Assembly (NCBI RefSeq): GCF_020686945.1
Contig: NZ_JAJEPR010000004.1
Coordinates: 62,001-126,000 of the forward strand
Length of the DNA stretch: 64,000 nucleotides
Direction: 5' to 3'
DNA from: Limivivens faecihominis
GTDB taxonomy: Bacteria > Bacillota > Clostridia > Lachnospirales > Lachnospiraceae
How positions within the stretch are numbered: the stretch's first letter is position 1; every line of letters begins with the position of its first letter. The position numbers and the translations under genes are program-made. A model generated the notes under the pieces. It was not told the DNA's origin. It did not search any database and saw nothing but the letters and a program-made list of their open reading frames with translations. Below are positions 50,674 through 58,879 of the stretch, in pieces.

Positions 50674-50703
50674 TTGACAAGTTAATATACTGCGTGGTAT
50701 ATT
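50674..50703 (+). promoter_or_regulatory. Predicted alpha-galactosidase promoter with operator
   Basis: TTGACA (50674-50679), 18 bases, TATATT (50698-50703). AATATAC (50684-50690) and GTATATT (50697-50703) form a perfect inverted repeat over the -10 box, as expected for repressor control. Confidence 0.6.
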
Positions 50704-50779
50704 TGTAACAGTTAATAAAGAAAAGAGAAGATGATTTTTGATGAGTTTTCATTAGAAATCAGAAAAGGGGAAACATTCC

Positions 50780-52999
50780 ATGAGCATCGTTTATCACGAA
50801 AAGACCAGAGAATTTCACCTTTACAATGATAAGATCAGCTATATTTTCCAGATTATGCGGAATGGCCAGCTGGGTCAGCTCTATACGGGAGCGCGACTGA
50901 GGGACCGGGAAGATTTTTCCCACTTAAGTGAGCTTGGATTTCGGGATATGGCTCCTTGCGTTTATGAGGGAGACCGTTTTTTCTCCCTGGAGGCCTTAAG
51001 GCAGGAATATCCGGCTTACGGAACAGGAGATATGCGTTATCCGGCCTATGAGCTGCTCCGTGAGAATGGCAGCCGCCTTTCCGGTTTCGTTTACCAGAGT
51101 CACCGGATTTATCCGGGCAAACCGAAGCTTCCAGGACTTCCGGCCACCTATGTGGAAAAAGAAAACGAAGCGGAGACCCTTGAGATCACTTTAAAAGATG
51201 AACTCATCGGAACCGAGCTGATCCTCAGTTATACGATCTATGAAGCGTTCCCGGCTGTCTGTCGAAACGCCTGCTTCCGTCAGACCGGAGAGGAGACGGT
51301 AGTCCTCGATGAAGCTATGAGCCTTTCCCTGGATCTTCCGGACCGGGATTACGATCTGGTGACGCTGACAGGAGCCTGGGCGAGAGAACGTTATGTCCGA
51401 ACGGAACACTTAAGAGAGGGCGCCCAGGAAGTCTACAGCATGAGAGGCCACAGCAGCCATCAGTTTAATCCGTTCCTGGCGCTGAAACGACCCAATGCGG
51501 ATGAGAAGCAGGGCGAAGTTCTCGGTTTCAGCCTGGTATACAGCGGCAATTTCCTTGGCAAGGTCAATGTGGACACCTACGGAGTCACGAGAGTGCTTTT
51601 AGGCATTCATCCGGAAGGATTTTCCTGGACGTTGAAACCCGGCGAGAGTTTCCAGACGCCGGAGGCCGTGATGGTTTATTCTTCCGAAGGACTGAACGGC
51701 ATGAGTCAGACCTTCCATAAGCTGTACCGCACGAGACTCTGCCGGGGCAGCTGGAGAGATAAAGTAAGACCGGTTCTCATCAACAACTGGGAAGCTACTT
51801 TTATGAATTTTACCGAGGAGAAGATCCTCAATATCTCCCGGACCGCTGCAGACCTCGGCGTGGAGCTTATGGTTCTGGACGACGGCTGGTTCGGCAAGAG
51901 AGACGACGCCACCAGTTCTCTGGGAGACTGGTATCCGGACCTTTCCAAACTGCCGGAGGGCATTACCGGAGTGGCGAAAAAAGTCGAAGCCCTGGGCATG
52001 AAGTTTGGTCTCTGGATTGAGCCGGAGATGGTCAATCACGAGAGCCGCCTTTACCGGGAACATCCGGACTGGCTCTTGGGCGAGCCGGGAAGACCCCAGT
52101 GCCACGGCAGAAACCAGTTTGTACTGGATTACAGCAAGCCGGAGGTCGTAAAAGGCATCGGCGACATGATTGCGAAGGTTCTCCGGGAAGCGCCTGTTTC
52201 CTATATTAAATGGGATATGAACCGGAGTATGTCGGAGGTCTTTTCCAAGGGAAGAGACGCGGCTTTCCAGGGTGAGGTATTTCATCGTCATATGCTCGGC
52301 ATCTATTCGCTCTATGAGCGGCTGATCACCGAGTTTCCAGATATTCTTTTTGAATCCTGTGCCAGCGGCGGGGCCCGGTTTGATCCGGGAATGCTCTATT
52401 ACGCGCCCCAGACCTGGACTTCCGATAACACCGACGCGGTGGAGCGGCTTAGGATTCAGTACGGAACTTCTGTGGTTTATCCCTTAAGTTCCATGGGCTG
52501 TCATGTATCGGTAGCGCCGAACCAGCAGACCCACAGAAACACTTCTCTGAAAACCAGAGGAGAGACGGCGCTCTTTGGCGTGTTTGGCTATGAGCTGGAT
52601 CTGAACATCCTGACGGAGGAAGAGAAAGAAGAAGTCCGCCAGCAGATCCGTTTCGTGAAGGAACACCGGAAACTCATCATGACCGGAAACTTTTATCGTC
52701 TTATCAGTCCTTTTGAGGGCGATGAAGCTGCCTGGGTTGTGGTTTCCGAGGACAGAACGGAAGCTCTGGCCGGTTATTACCGCCAGCGTCAGCCGGCAAA
52801 CGGCTGTTATCAGAGACTTCGGCTTTCAGGACTGGATCCGGAGGCGGAATATCAGGTATCGGGCTTTGAGGGAAGCTTTTATGGCGACGAACTGATACAG
52901 GCCGGTCTTGTGACCTCCGATGAAGCCTGCGGCGTCAGCGGCACCGGCGTTCCCCAGGGGGACTACCAGTCCAGAGTCTTTTATCTGAAAAAACTCTGA
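50780..52999 (+). CDS. Alpha-galactosidase, GH36
   Basis: 739 residues, cytoplasmic (no signal peptide), the length of group-I bacterial GH36 enzymes. It releases galactose from raffinose-family sugars or melibiose. An N-terminal beta-supersandwich precedes the TIM barrel (about 330-640). The nucleophile Asp is in YIKWDMNRSM (about residue 478) and the acid/base Asp in WTSDNTDAVERL (about 548). MVLDDGWFGKRDD (about 367) is also typical. Single gene with its own operator-like promoter; no sugar transporter adjoins. Confidence 0.93.
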   Translation: MSIVYHEKTREFHLYNDKISYIFQIMRNGQLGQLYTGARLRDREDFSHLSELGFRDMAPCVYEGDRFFSLEALRQEYPAYGTGDMRYPAYELLRENGSRLSGFVYQSHRIYPGKPKLPGLPATYVEKENEAETLEITLKDELIGTELILSYTIYEAFPAVCRNACFRQTGEETVVLDEAMSLSLDLPDRDYDLVTLTGAWARERYVRTEHLREGAQEVYSMRGHSSHQFNPFLALKRPNADEKQGEVLGFSLVYSGNFLGKVNVDTYGVTRVLLGIHPEGFSWTLKPGESFQTPEAVMVYSSEGLNGMSQTFHKLYRTRLCRGSWRDKVRPVLINNWEATFMNFTEEKILNISRTAADLGVELMVLDDGWFGKRDDATSSLGDWYPDLSKLPEGITGVAKKVEALGMKFGLWIEPEMVNHESRLYREHPDWLLGEPGRPQCHGRNQFVLDYSKPEVVKGIGDMIAKVLREAPVSYIKWDMNRSMSEVFSKGRDAAFQGEVFHRHMLGIYSLYERLITEFPDILFESCASGGARFDPGMLYYAPQTWTSDNTDAVERLRIQYGTSVVYPLSSMGCHVSVAPNQQTHRNTSLKTRGETALFGVFGYELDLNILTEEEKEEVRQQIRFVKEHRKLIMTGNFYRLISPFEGDEAAWVVVSEDRTEALAGYYRQRQPANGCYQRLRLSGLDPEAEYQVSGFEGSFYGDELIQAGLVTSDEACGVSGTGVPQGDYQSRVFYLKKL

Positions 53000-53004
53000 G
53001 AAAG

Positions 53005-53034
53005 ATATTTTTCCATGCAAAGCATGGTAAATAT
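53005..53034 (+). terminator. Hairpin after the alpha-galactosidase gene
   Basis: ATATTT and CCATGC (53005-53018) pair with GCATGG and AAATAT (53022-53034). AAAGAT upstream can also pair with ATCTTT downstream, followed by a T-run. Probable terminator ahead of the peptide importer. Confidence 0.5.
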
Positions 53035-53066
53035 AAAAATCTTTTTATGAAAGAGAGGACAAAACT

Positions 53067-54704
53067 ATGAAAAGAAAACTTCTGTCAGCATTACTTGCAA
53101 CAGCCATGACCATGACTGTAGTAGCCGGAACCGGAATTGCTGTATCAGCAGACGGTGAGGCCGTTGTAAGCACCGTCATGTTCTCCGATCCGGATACCAT
53201 GGATCCCGGACGTGCAGATGATGATCAGAAAAACTCCATCGTTCTGGAGTGCCAGGAGACCCTGGTTCGTCTGATCGACGGAAAGCTGACCAACGCAGGC
53301 GCAGAAAGCTACGAAACTTCTGACGACGGCCTGGTTTGGACCTTCCATCTGCGTGACAACAAATATTCCGACGGAACACCGGTTGTTGCAGAGGACTATG
53401 TAAACTCCATCCGCCGTGTATTCGACCCGGAAGTAAACTGCCATAACGCAGGTATCTTCTACTGCATCGCTGGCGGCGAAGCTTTCAACACCGGTTCAGG
53501 CGCAAAAGAGGATGTAGGAGCCAAAGCCATCGATGACAAGACTCTGGAGATCACCCTCACCGAGCCGATCCCGTACTTCGCACAGCTTCTGACCTTCGCA
53601 AACATCACTCCGGTTCCGGAATCCAAGACCGAAGGCGAGAACAACTCTTCCTACGGAGCAATCGTAGACGATCTGGCTCAGTGCGGTCCGTATTACATCT
53701 CCGAGTGGACCCGTGGTTCCAAAGTTGTTCTGAAAAAGAACCCGAACTACTGGGATGCTGACAACATCAAACTGGACGAGATCGACATGGTTCTGGCTCA
53801 GGATGAGAACACCAGACAGCAGCTCTTCGATCAGGGACAGATTGATCTGTTAAGAAACGTTCGTACCGAGTATATCGATCAGGTTCAGTCCAAGATTGAT
53901 TCCGGCGAGATCACCCTGATTTCCGGCCCGCAGCCGAGAAACAGCTACATCTGCTTCAACAACGAAGATCCGGACGGCGTATTCTCAAACGAGAACATCC
54001 GTAAAGCCTTTGCGATCGCCTTCGACCGTGAGTCTTATGTAAAGAACGTTCTGAAAAAAGATCAGGCCGCTTACGGTGAGATTCCTTACGGAACCGCTAT
54101 CGGCGACGATCTGTTCCGTGACCTCTATGAAGAGCCCATGAAAGAGCTCCTTGAGCAGGATCCGGTAGAGCTTCTGAACAAAGGTCTTGAGGAGATCGGC
54201 AAAGCAGGCGAGACCCTCGAGGTTACCTTCCTCCAGAGAAACGCTGATAACGAGACCAAGGTTGCAGCTGAGTACTATCAGAACCAGTGGCAGACAAAAC
54301 TCGGCGTTGTTGTAAACATCGAGACTGCTTCCGATAACTCTTCCTTCAACAACCAGGTTTCCAAAGGACAGTACCAGATCTGCCAGACTGGATGGGGCGC
54401 AGACTACAACGATCCGATGACCTTCATGCAGTGCTACACCACCGGCGACGGCAACAACCCCGCATTCTTCTCTGATGCTGAGTATGACGAGCTGGTAAAT
54501 GCCTGCAAGACCGAGTCTGACATGAAAGTCCGCGGCGAGAACTTCGCAAAAGCTGAGAAAATCCTGACTGTTGATAAATGCGGTATCTCCCCGGTTACCT
54601 TCTCTTACTCCAATGTTGTTGTAAACCCGAAACTTCAGGGCGTATACGTCAACGGCGCAGGTGGTCCTTCCATCGAGTTCAGAGATGCATATCTTGCTGA
54701 GTAA
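53067..54704 (+). CDS. Peptide ABC transporter substrate-binding protein (DppA/OppA type)
   Basis: 545 residues of the SBP_bac_5 family. The signal peptide ends at about AVSA-DGE. The mature protein shows MFSDPDTMDPGRADDDQK, WTFHLRDNKYSDGTPVVAEDYVNS and NPNYWDADNIKLDEI, all family hallmarks. The position where a lipobox cysteine would be expected reads VVAGTG, with no cysteine, which is unusual for a Gram-positive binding protein. It heads an operon with the permeases and ATPases that follow. Strong codon bias suggests high expression. Ligands are probably di- or oligopeptides. Confidence 0.93.
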   Translation: MKRKLLSALLATAMTMTVVAGTGIAVSADGEAVVSTVMFSDPDTMDPGRADDDQKNSIVLECQETLVRLIDGKLTNAGAESYETSDDGLVWTFHLRDNKYSDGTPVVAEDYVNSIRRVFDPEVNCHNAGIFYCIAGGEAFNTGSGAKEDVGAKAIDDKTLEITLTEPIPYFAQLLTFANITPVPESKTEGENNSSYGAIVDDLAQCGPYYISEWTRGSKVVLKKNPNYWDADNIKLDEIDMVLAQDENTRQQLFDQGQIDLLRNVRTEYIDQVQSKIDSGEITLISGPQPRNSYICFNNEDPDGVFSNENIRKAFAIAFDRESYVKNVLKKDQAAYGEIPYGTAIGDDLFRDLYEEPMKELLEQDPVELLNKGLEEIGKAGETLEVTFLQRNADNETKVAAEYYQNQWQTKLGVVVNIETASDNSSFNNQVSKGQYQICQTGWGADYNDPMTFMQCYTTGDGNNPAFFSDAEYDELVNACKTESDMKVRGENFAKAEKILTVDKCGISPVTFSYSNVVVNPKLQGVYVNGAGGPSIEFRDAYLAE

Positions 54705-54723
54705 CAGATAATTATCACTAGAG

Positions 54724-54867
54724 CAACAGATCTCACCAGGTGATCTGTTGAAAGGTGCCGGAACCTGTGGGAGGTAGAGCTTCCCATACGTTCCGGCATT
54801 TATAAGTCAAAGATTCCTGGTGTTCTGTATCGCTCATTTTCAAATCGAAAGATGCGCGATACAGAAC
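54724..54867 (+). other. Three tandem hairpins between binding-protein and permease genes
   Basis: H1 pairs CAACAGATC..CACC with GGTGATCTGTTG (54724-54750). H2 pairs GTGCCGGAAC with GTTCCGGCAT and has an inner TGGGA/TCCCA (54755-54799). H3 pairs GTTCTGTATCGC with GCGATACAGAAC, 12 perfect pairs (54822-54867). Such structures commonly set a high ratio of binding protein to permease. Confidence 0.65.
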
Positions 54868-54897
54868 ACTAGGCTTTCACTTAGGAGGTGCGACTAA

Positions 54898-55854
54898 ATG
54901 ATTAAATACATATTAAAGAAGATCGGTTACATGATCGTAACCCTGTGGGTAATTCTTACCATCACCTTCTTTCTGATGAACTGTATTCCGGGCGACCCCA
55001 CCCAGGACAGCATGAAAGTTCTTCCGGAGGCCGTAGCCAACAACCTGAAGGCACGTTGGGGCCTCGATAAACCGGTAGGAGAGCAGTATATTATTTATCT
55101 GAAGAATCTTCTTCACGGCCAGATGGGAGAGTCCTATAAGACTCCCGGCCTTACCGCAAACCAGATTATTTCCGAGCGTTTCCCGGCTTCTCTGCAGTTG
55201 GGTCTGCAGGCCGTGGCAGTTGGTCTGATCCTTGGACTGATCCTTGGTATCCTGGCGGCTCTGCACCGTGGGCGCTGGATCGATTTCCTGACGATCTTCG
55301 TCGCCATCATCGGCGTGTCTGTCCCGAGCTTCGTGTTCGCGGCTCTGCTTCAGAAATACGCCGCAGGTTCTTATTTCCCCATCGTCGGCTGGTCCTCCAA
55401 GGGTATGGGAGTCGGGCAGATCTTTCAATACACGTTCCTGCCGACGGTATCGGCGTCCATCAGCGGTATCGCAACCTATTCCCGTTTCATGCGTTCCTCT
55501 GTACTGGATGTACTGAGCAATGATTACATCCTTCTGGCAAAGTCCAAAGGTCTTTCCAACTTCCAGATCGTAAAACGTCATGTGCTCCGTAATGCCATCA
55601 CCCCGATCATCTCCATCGTGGCTCCGCAGGTAGCCAACATCGTAACCGGTTCCTTCGTAATCGAGCGTATCTTCTCTATTCCGGGTCTGGGCCGTTACTA
55701 TGTAGAAAGTGTAAACGGACGTGACTATCCGATGATCATGGCAACCACACTGTTCTTCTCATTTATCTTCATTTTCTGTATGGTACTGATGGATATCCTG
55801 TACGCCATCGTAGACCCGAGAGTGAGAAAGAGCATTATTGAAGGCAACAAGTAA
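54898..55854 (+). CDS. Peptide ABC transporter permease (DppB/OppB)
   Basis: 318 residues with six transmembrane segments. The N-terminus (KKIGYMIVTLWVILTITFFLM, seen as one helix) and MNCIPGDPTQDS are typical of DppB. The cytoplasmic EAA loop is DYILLAKSKGLSNFQIVKRH (about residue 205). The ATG follows AGGAGGTGCG. It forms the translocation channel with the next gene. Confidence 0.94.
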   Translation: MIKYILKKIGYMIVTLWVILTITFFLMNCIPGDPTQDSMKVLPEAVANNLKARWGLDKPVGEQYIIYLKNLLHGQMGESYKTPGLTANQIISERFPASLQLGLQAVAVGLILGLILGILAALHRGRWIDFLTIFVAIIGVSVPSFVFAALLQKYAAGSYFPIVGWSSKGMGVGQIFQYTFLPTVSASISGIATYSRFMRSSVLDVLSNDYILLAKSKGLSNFQIVKRHVLRNAITPIISIVAPQVANIVTGSFVIERIFSIPGLGRYYVESVNGRDYPMIMATTLFFSFIFIFCMVLMDILYAIVDPRVRKSIIEGNK

Positions 55855-55870
55855 GGAGGGTGAGACCAGA

Positions 55871-56800
55871 ATGACAGAACAGAGCGGAAAGCTTACAAAA
55901 GAACAGTTCGCCCGGGTAGGAGTGGACGAACAGGCATCAGAGAATCTGGTGCGCCCCAGCATTTCCTACTGGCAGGATGCATTCCGAAGACTCAAGAAAA
56001 ATAAAGTCGCCATGGCGAGCCTGATTCTTCTTCTTATCATCGTGTTTATGTGCATCTTTGCACCGTATATTTATCCTCATCCCTATGATGAGCAGAACAT
56101 TGAGTTTACGAACCAGGGTCCCACCCTGCAGCATATCTTCGGTCTGGATGACCTGGGAAGAGATATCTTCGCCCGTATCTGGATCGGCGGCCGTGTTTCC
56201 CTGACCATCGGTGTGGTGGGAGCCCTCGTATCCCTGCTGATCGGCGTTCTCTACGGTGGTATCAGCGGTTATATGGGAGGTCTTGTGGATGATATCATGA
56301 TGCGTATCCTGGAGATCCTCTCCGGTATTCCCTACATGGTTATGGTTATCATCGTAACGGTCTTCCTTGGAAAAGGTATGAGTTCCCTTCTTTTGGCTCT
56401 CTGTATTACGAGCTGGACCGGCCTGGCCCGTCTGGTTCGAGGACAGGTGCTGGAGCTCAAAGAGAGCGAGTATGTCATGGCTGCAAAAGCGCTGGGTACT
56501 CCGACTCTTAAGATTGTCACCAGACATCTGATTCCCAATACCATGAGTATCATCATCGTACAGACCACCTTCTCCATTCCGAGCTTCATTTTCTCCGAGG
56601 CTTTCTTAAGCTTCATCGGAATGGGTATCCAGCCGCCGCTCACCAGTTGGGGCGCTATGGCTTCCCTGGGACAGCAGCAGATGGCTTACTATCCTCATGA
56701 GCTGATTTTCCCGGCACTGGCTATTTCCGTAACCATGCTGGCCTTCAACCTTCTGGGCGATGGTCTGCGCGACGCATTTGACCCGAAACTCCGTCAGTAA
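55871..56800 (+). CDS. Peptide ABC transporter permease (DppC/OppC)
   Basis: 309 residues from ATG 55871 (AGGAGGGTGAG upstream); an earlier in-frame ATG lies inside dppB. An N-terminal cytoplasmic stretch of about 55 residues precedes six transmembrane segments. Motifs are HIFGLDDLGRDIFARIWIGG (about residue 93) and the EAA loop EYVMAAKALGTPTLKIVTRH (about 199). Pairs with the DppB-type protein before it. Confidence 0.94.
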   Translation: MTEQSGKLTKEQFARVGVDEQASENLVRPSISYWQDAFRRLKKNKVAMASLILLLIIVFMCIFAPYIYPHPYDEQNIEFTNQGPTLQHIFGLDDLGRDIFARIWIGGRVSLTIGVVGALVSLLIGVLYGGISGYMGGLVDDIMMRILEILSGIPYMVMVIIVTVFLGKGMSSLLLALCITSWTGLARLVRGQVLELKESEYVMAAKALGTPTLKIVTRHLIPNTMSIIIVQTTFSIPSFIFSEAFLSFIGMGIQPPLTSWGAMASLGQQQMAYYPHELIFPALAISVTMLAFNLLGDGLRDAFDPKLRQ

Positions 56801-56820
56801 AAAAGAAAGGTGTGTGAAAA

Positions 56821-57852
56821 ATGAGCAATCTGTTGGAAGTAAAAAATCTGGAGGTCTCTTTCCATACCTATGCCGGTGAGGTCAAGGCGGTACGGGGAGT
56901 ATCCTTTGAGGCAAAAGCTGGTGAATGTCTCGCCATCGTAGGAGAGTCCGGTTCCGGAAAGACCGTAACCTCCAAGGCTGTGTTAGGTCTGATCGCCACC
57001 CCGCCAGGAGATGTGAAAAAGACCAGCGAGATCATTTTCGACGGCCAGAATATCATGAACTACAGCGAGAAGGAGTGGAGAGCATACCGTGGAAAAGATG
57101 CGGCCATGATCTTCCAGGATCCCATGACTTCCCTGAACCCGACCATGAAAGTCGGCAAGCAGATCATGGAGAGTATCCTTCTTCACAGCAAGGTTTCCAA
57201 GGACGAGGCAAAGAAACGTGCCCTGGAGCTTCTGAAAATGGTAAATATCCCGAATCCGGAAGAGCGTATGAACCAGTATCCGTACGAGTTTTCCGGCGGT
57301 ATGAGACAGCGTGTGGTTATCGCCATTGCCCTGGCCTGCAATCCGAAACTGATGATCGCCGACGAACCCACCACGGCTCTAGACGTGACCATTCAGGCAC
57401 AGATCATCGATCTGCTGAAAAAGATTCAGAAAGAAAACAATACGGCCGTTGTCATGATCACTCATGACCTGGGCGTCGTTGCCGGTATGGCGGATGACAT
57501 CATCGTTATGTACGCAGGCCGTATCGTGGAGAAAGGTACGGTTTACGAGATCTTCAACGAGCCGAAACATCCCTATACGGATGCCCTCCTGAAGGCCGTT
57601 CCGAACCTGAAAAATGAGAACAAATCAGAACTTCGTATCATTCCCGGAACACCGCCGGATCTGATTGCTCCGCCCAAGGGCTGTGGCTTCGCAAGCCGCT
57701 GCCAGTACTGCATGGGTATCTGTAAGGAGCAGTCACCGGAATACACCAAATTTTCCGATTCCCATGAGGCAGCCTGCTGGCTGAATCACCCCATGGCAAA
57801 AGAAGTATACGGAATCAAAGACATCAAGGAGGTGTTTGAAGATGGCAAATGA
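56821..57852 (+). CDS. Peptide ABC transporter ATPase (DppD/OppD)
   Basis: 343 residues. Walker A is GESGSGKTVTSKAV (about residue 41), signature FSGGMRQRVVIAIAL (about 160) and Walker B KLMIADEPTTALD (about 178). The C-terminal oligopeptide-transporter extension has the cysteine set CGFASRCQYCMGIC (about 287), probably for an iron-sulfur cluster as known in this family. It overlaps dppF by 11 bases. Confidence 0.94.
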   Translation: MSNLLEVKNLEVSFHTYAGEVKAVRGVSFEAKAGECLAIVGESGSGKTVTSKAVLGLIATPPGDVKKTSEIIFDGQNIMNYSEKEWRAYRGKDAAMIFQDPMTSLNPTMKVGKQIMESILLHSKVSKDEAKKRALELLKMVNIPNPEERMNQYPYEFSGGMRQRVVIAIALACNPKLMIADEPTTALDVTIQAQIIDLLKKIQKENNTAVVMITHDLGVVAGMADDIIVMYAGRIVEKGTVYEIFNEPKHPYTDALLKAVPNLKNENKSELRIIPGTPPDLIAPPKGCGFASRCQYCMGICKEQSPEYTKFSDSHEAACWLNHPMAKEVYGIKDIKEVFEDGK

Positions 57853-58807
57853 TAAAGAAGTGCTGGTTCATGTAGAGCACCTGAAAAAATACTTCAAAGT
57901 ACATAAAAAGGACACCTTAAAGGCTGTGGATGACGTTTCCTTTGATATCTACAAGGGAGAGACCCTTGGTCTGGTAGGCGAGTCCGGCTGTGGTAAGACT
58001 ACCTGCGGAAGAACCGTCCTTGGCCTTTACCCGGCTACCGAGGGTGTCATCGAGTACGCCGGCCGTGATGTGACAAAGCTTGGAAAAAAAGACAGCCTGT
58101 GGTTCAAAAAGAGAGCCCAGATGATCTTCCAGGACCCCTATGCATCCCTGGACCCCCGTATGACCGTCGGCGATATCATCGGTGAGGGACTGGAAAACTT
58201 TGGTCTCCATCCCAATGACAAGCAGGAGCGGATCAGCGAGCTTCTGTCCCTGGTAGGACTGAACAAAGAGCACGCAGGCCGTTTCCCCCACGAGTTCTCC
58301 GGCGGACAGAGACAGCGTATCGGTATCGCGAGAGCTCTGGCTGTGGATCCGGAATTTATCGTCTGTGACGAGCCGATCTCCGCTCTGGACGTGTCCATTC
58401 AGGCACAGGTCGTCAACCTGCTGATCAAGCTTCAGAAAGAGCTGGGTCTGACCTACCTCTTCATCGCCCATGACCTTTCCATGGTAAAACATATTTCCGA
58501 CCGTGTCGGCGTTATGTATATGGGACATATCGTGGAGCTGGCTTCCAGTGACGAGCTTTACGGAGATCCGGAGCATCCTTACACGAAAGCTCTTCTTTCT
58601 GCCATCCCGATCCCCAATCCGGAGCTGGAGCGCAGCAAAAAAGTGCTTCCTCTGGAAGGCGAGGTGGGAAGCCCCATCAACTGCGGACCGGGCTGTCGTT
58701 TCGCAAGCCGCTGCAAATACGCTTCCGAGAAATGTAAGAGCGAGACTCCGAAGCTGAAAGAGATCAAAAAAGGCCATTTTGTTGCCTGCCATCTTTTCGA
58801 CAAATAA
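57842..58807 (+). CDS. Peptide ABC transporter ATPase (DppF/OppF)
   Basis: 321 residues from ATG 57842 (GGAGGTG upstream); a TTG two codons earlier is less likely. Walker A is GESGCGKTTCGRTV, signature FSGGQRQRIGIARAL and Walker B FIVCDEPISALD. The C-terminal cysteine set GPGCRFASRCKYASEKC resembles that of its partner. It completes a five-gene peptide importer and is followed by a strong terminator. Confidence 0.94.
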   Translation: MANDKEVLVHVEHLKKYFKVHKKDTLKAVDDVSFDIYKGETLGLVGESGCGKTTCGRTVLGLYPATEGVIEYAGRDVTKLGKKDSLWFKKRAQMIFQDPYASLDPRMTVGDIIGEGLENFGLHPNDKQERISELLSLVGLNKEHAGRFPHEFSGGQRQRIGIARALAVDPEFIVCDEPISALDVSIQAQVVNLLIKLQKELGLTYLFIAHDLSMVKHISDRVGVMYMGHIVELASSDELYGDPEHPYTKALLSAIPIPNPELERSKKVLPLEGEVGSPINCGPGCRFASRCKYASEKCKSETPKLKEIKKGHFVACHLFDK

Positions 58808-58814
58808 GAGCATA

Positions 58815-58861
58815 AAAAGATCCCCCGGCAAGGTTTTGAAAACCTTATCGGGGGATTTTTC
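58815..58861. terminator. Bidirectional terminator
   Basis: AAAGATCCCCCG-GC-AAGGTT pairs with AACCTT-AT-CGGGGGATTTTT. A-runs on the left and T-runs on the right let it serve both the peptide importer and the convergent ABC-F gene. Confidence 0.88.
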
Positions 58862-58879
58862 TATCATCACAGGCTGTTT

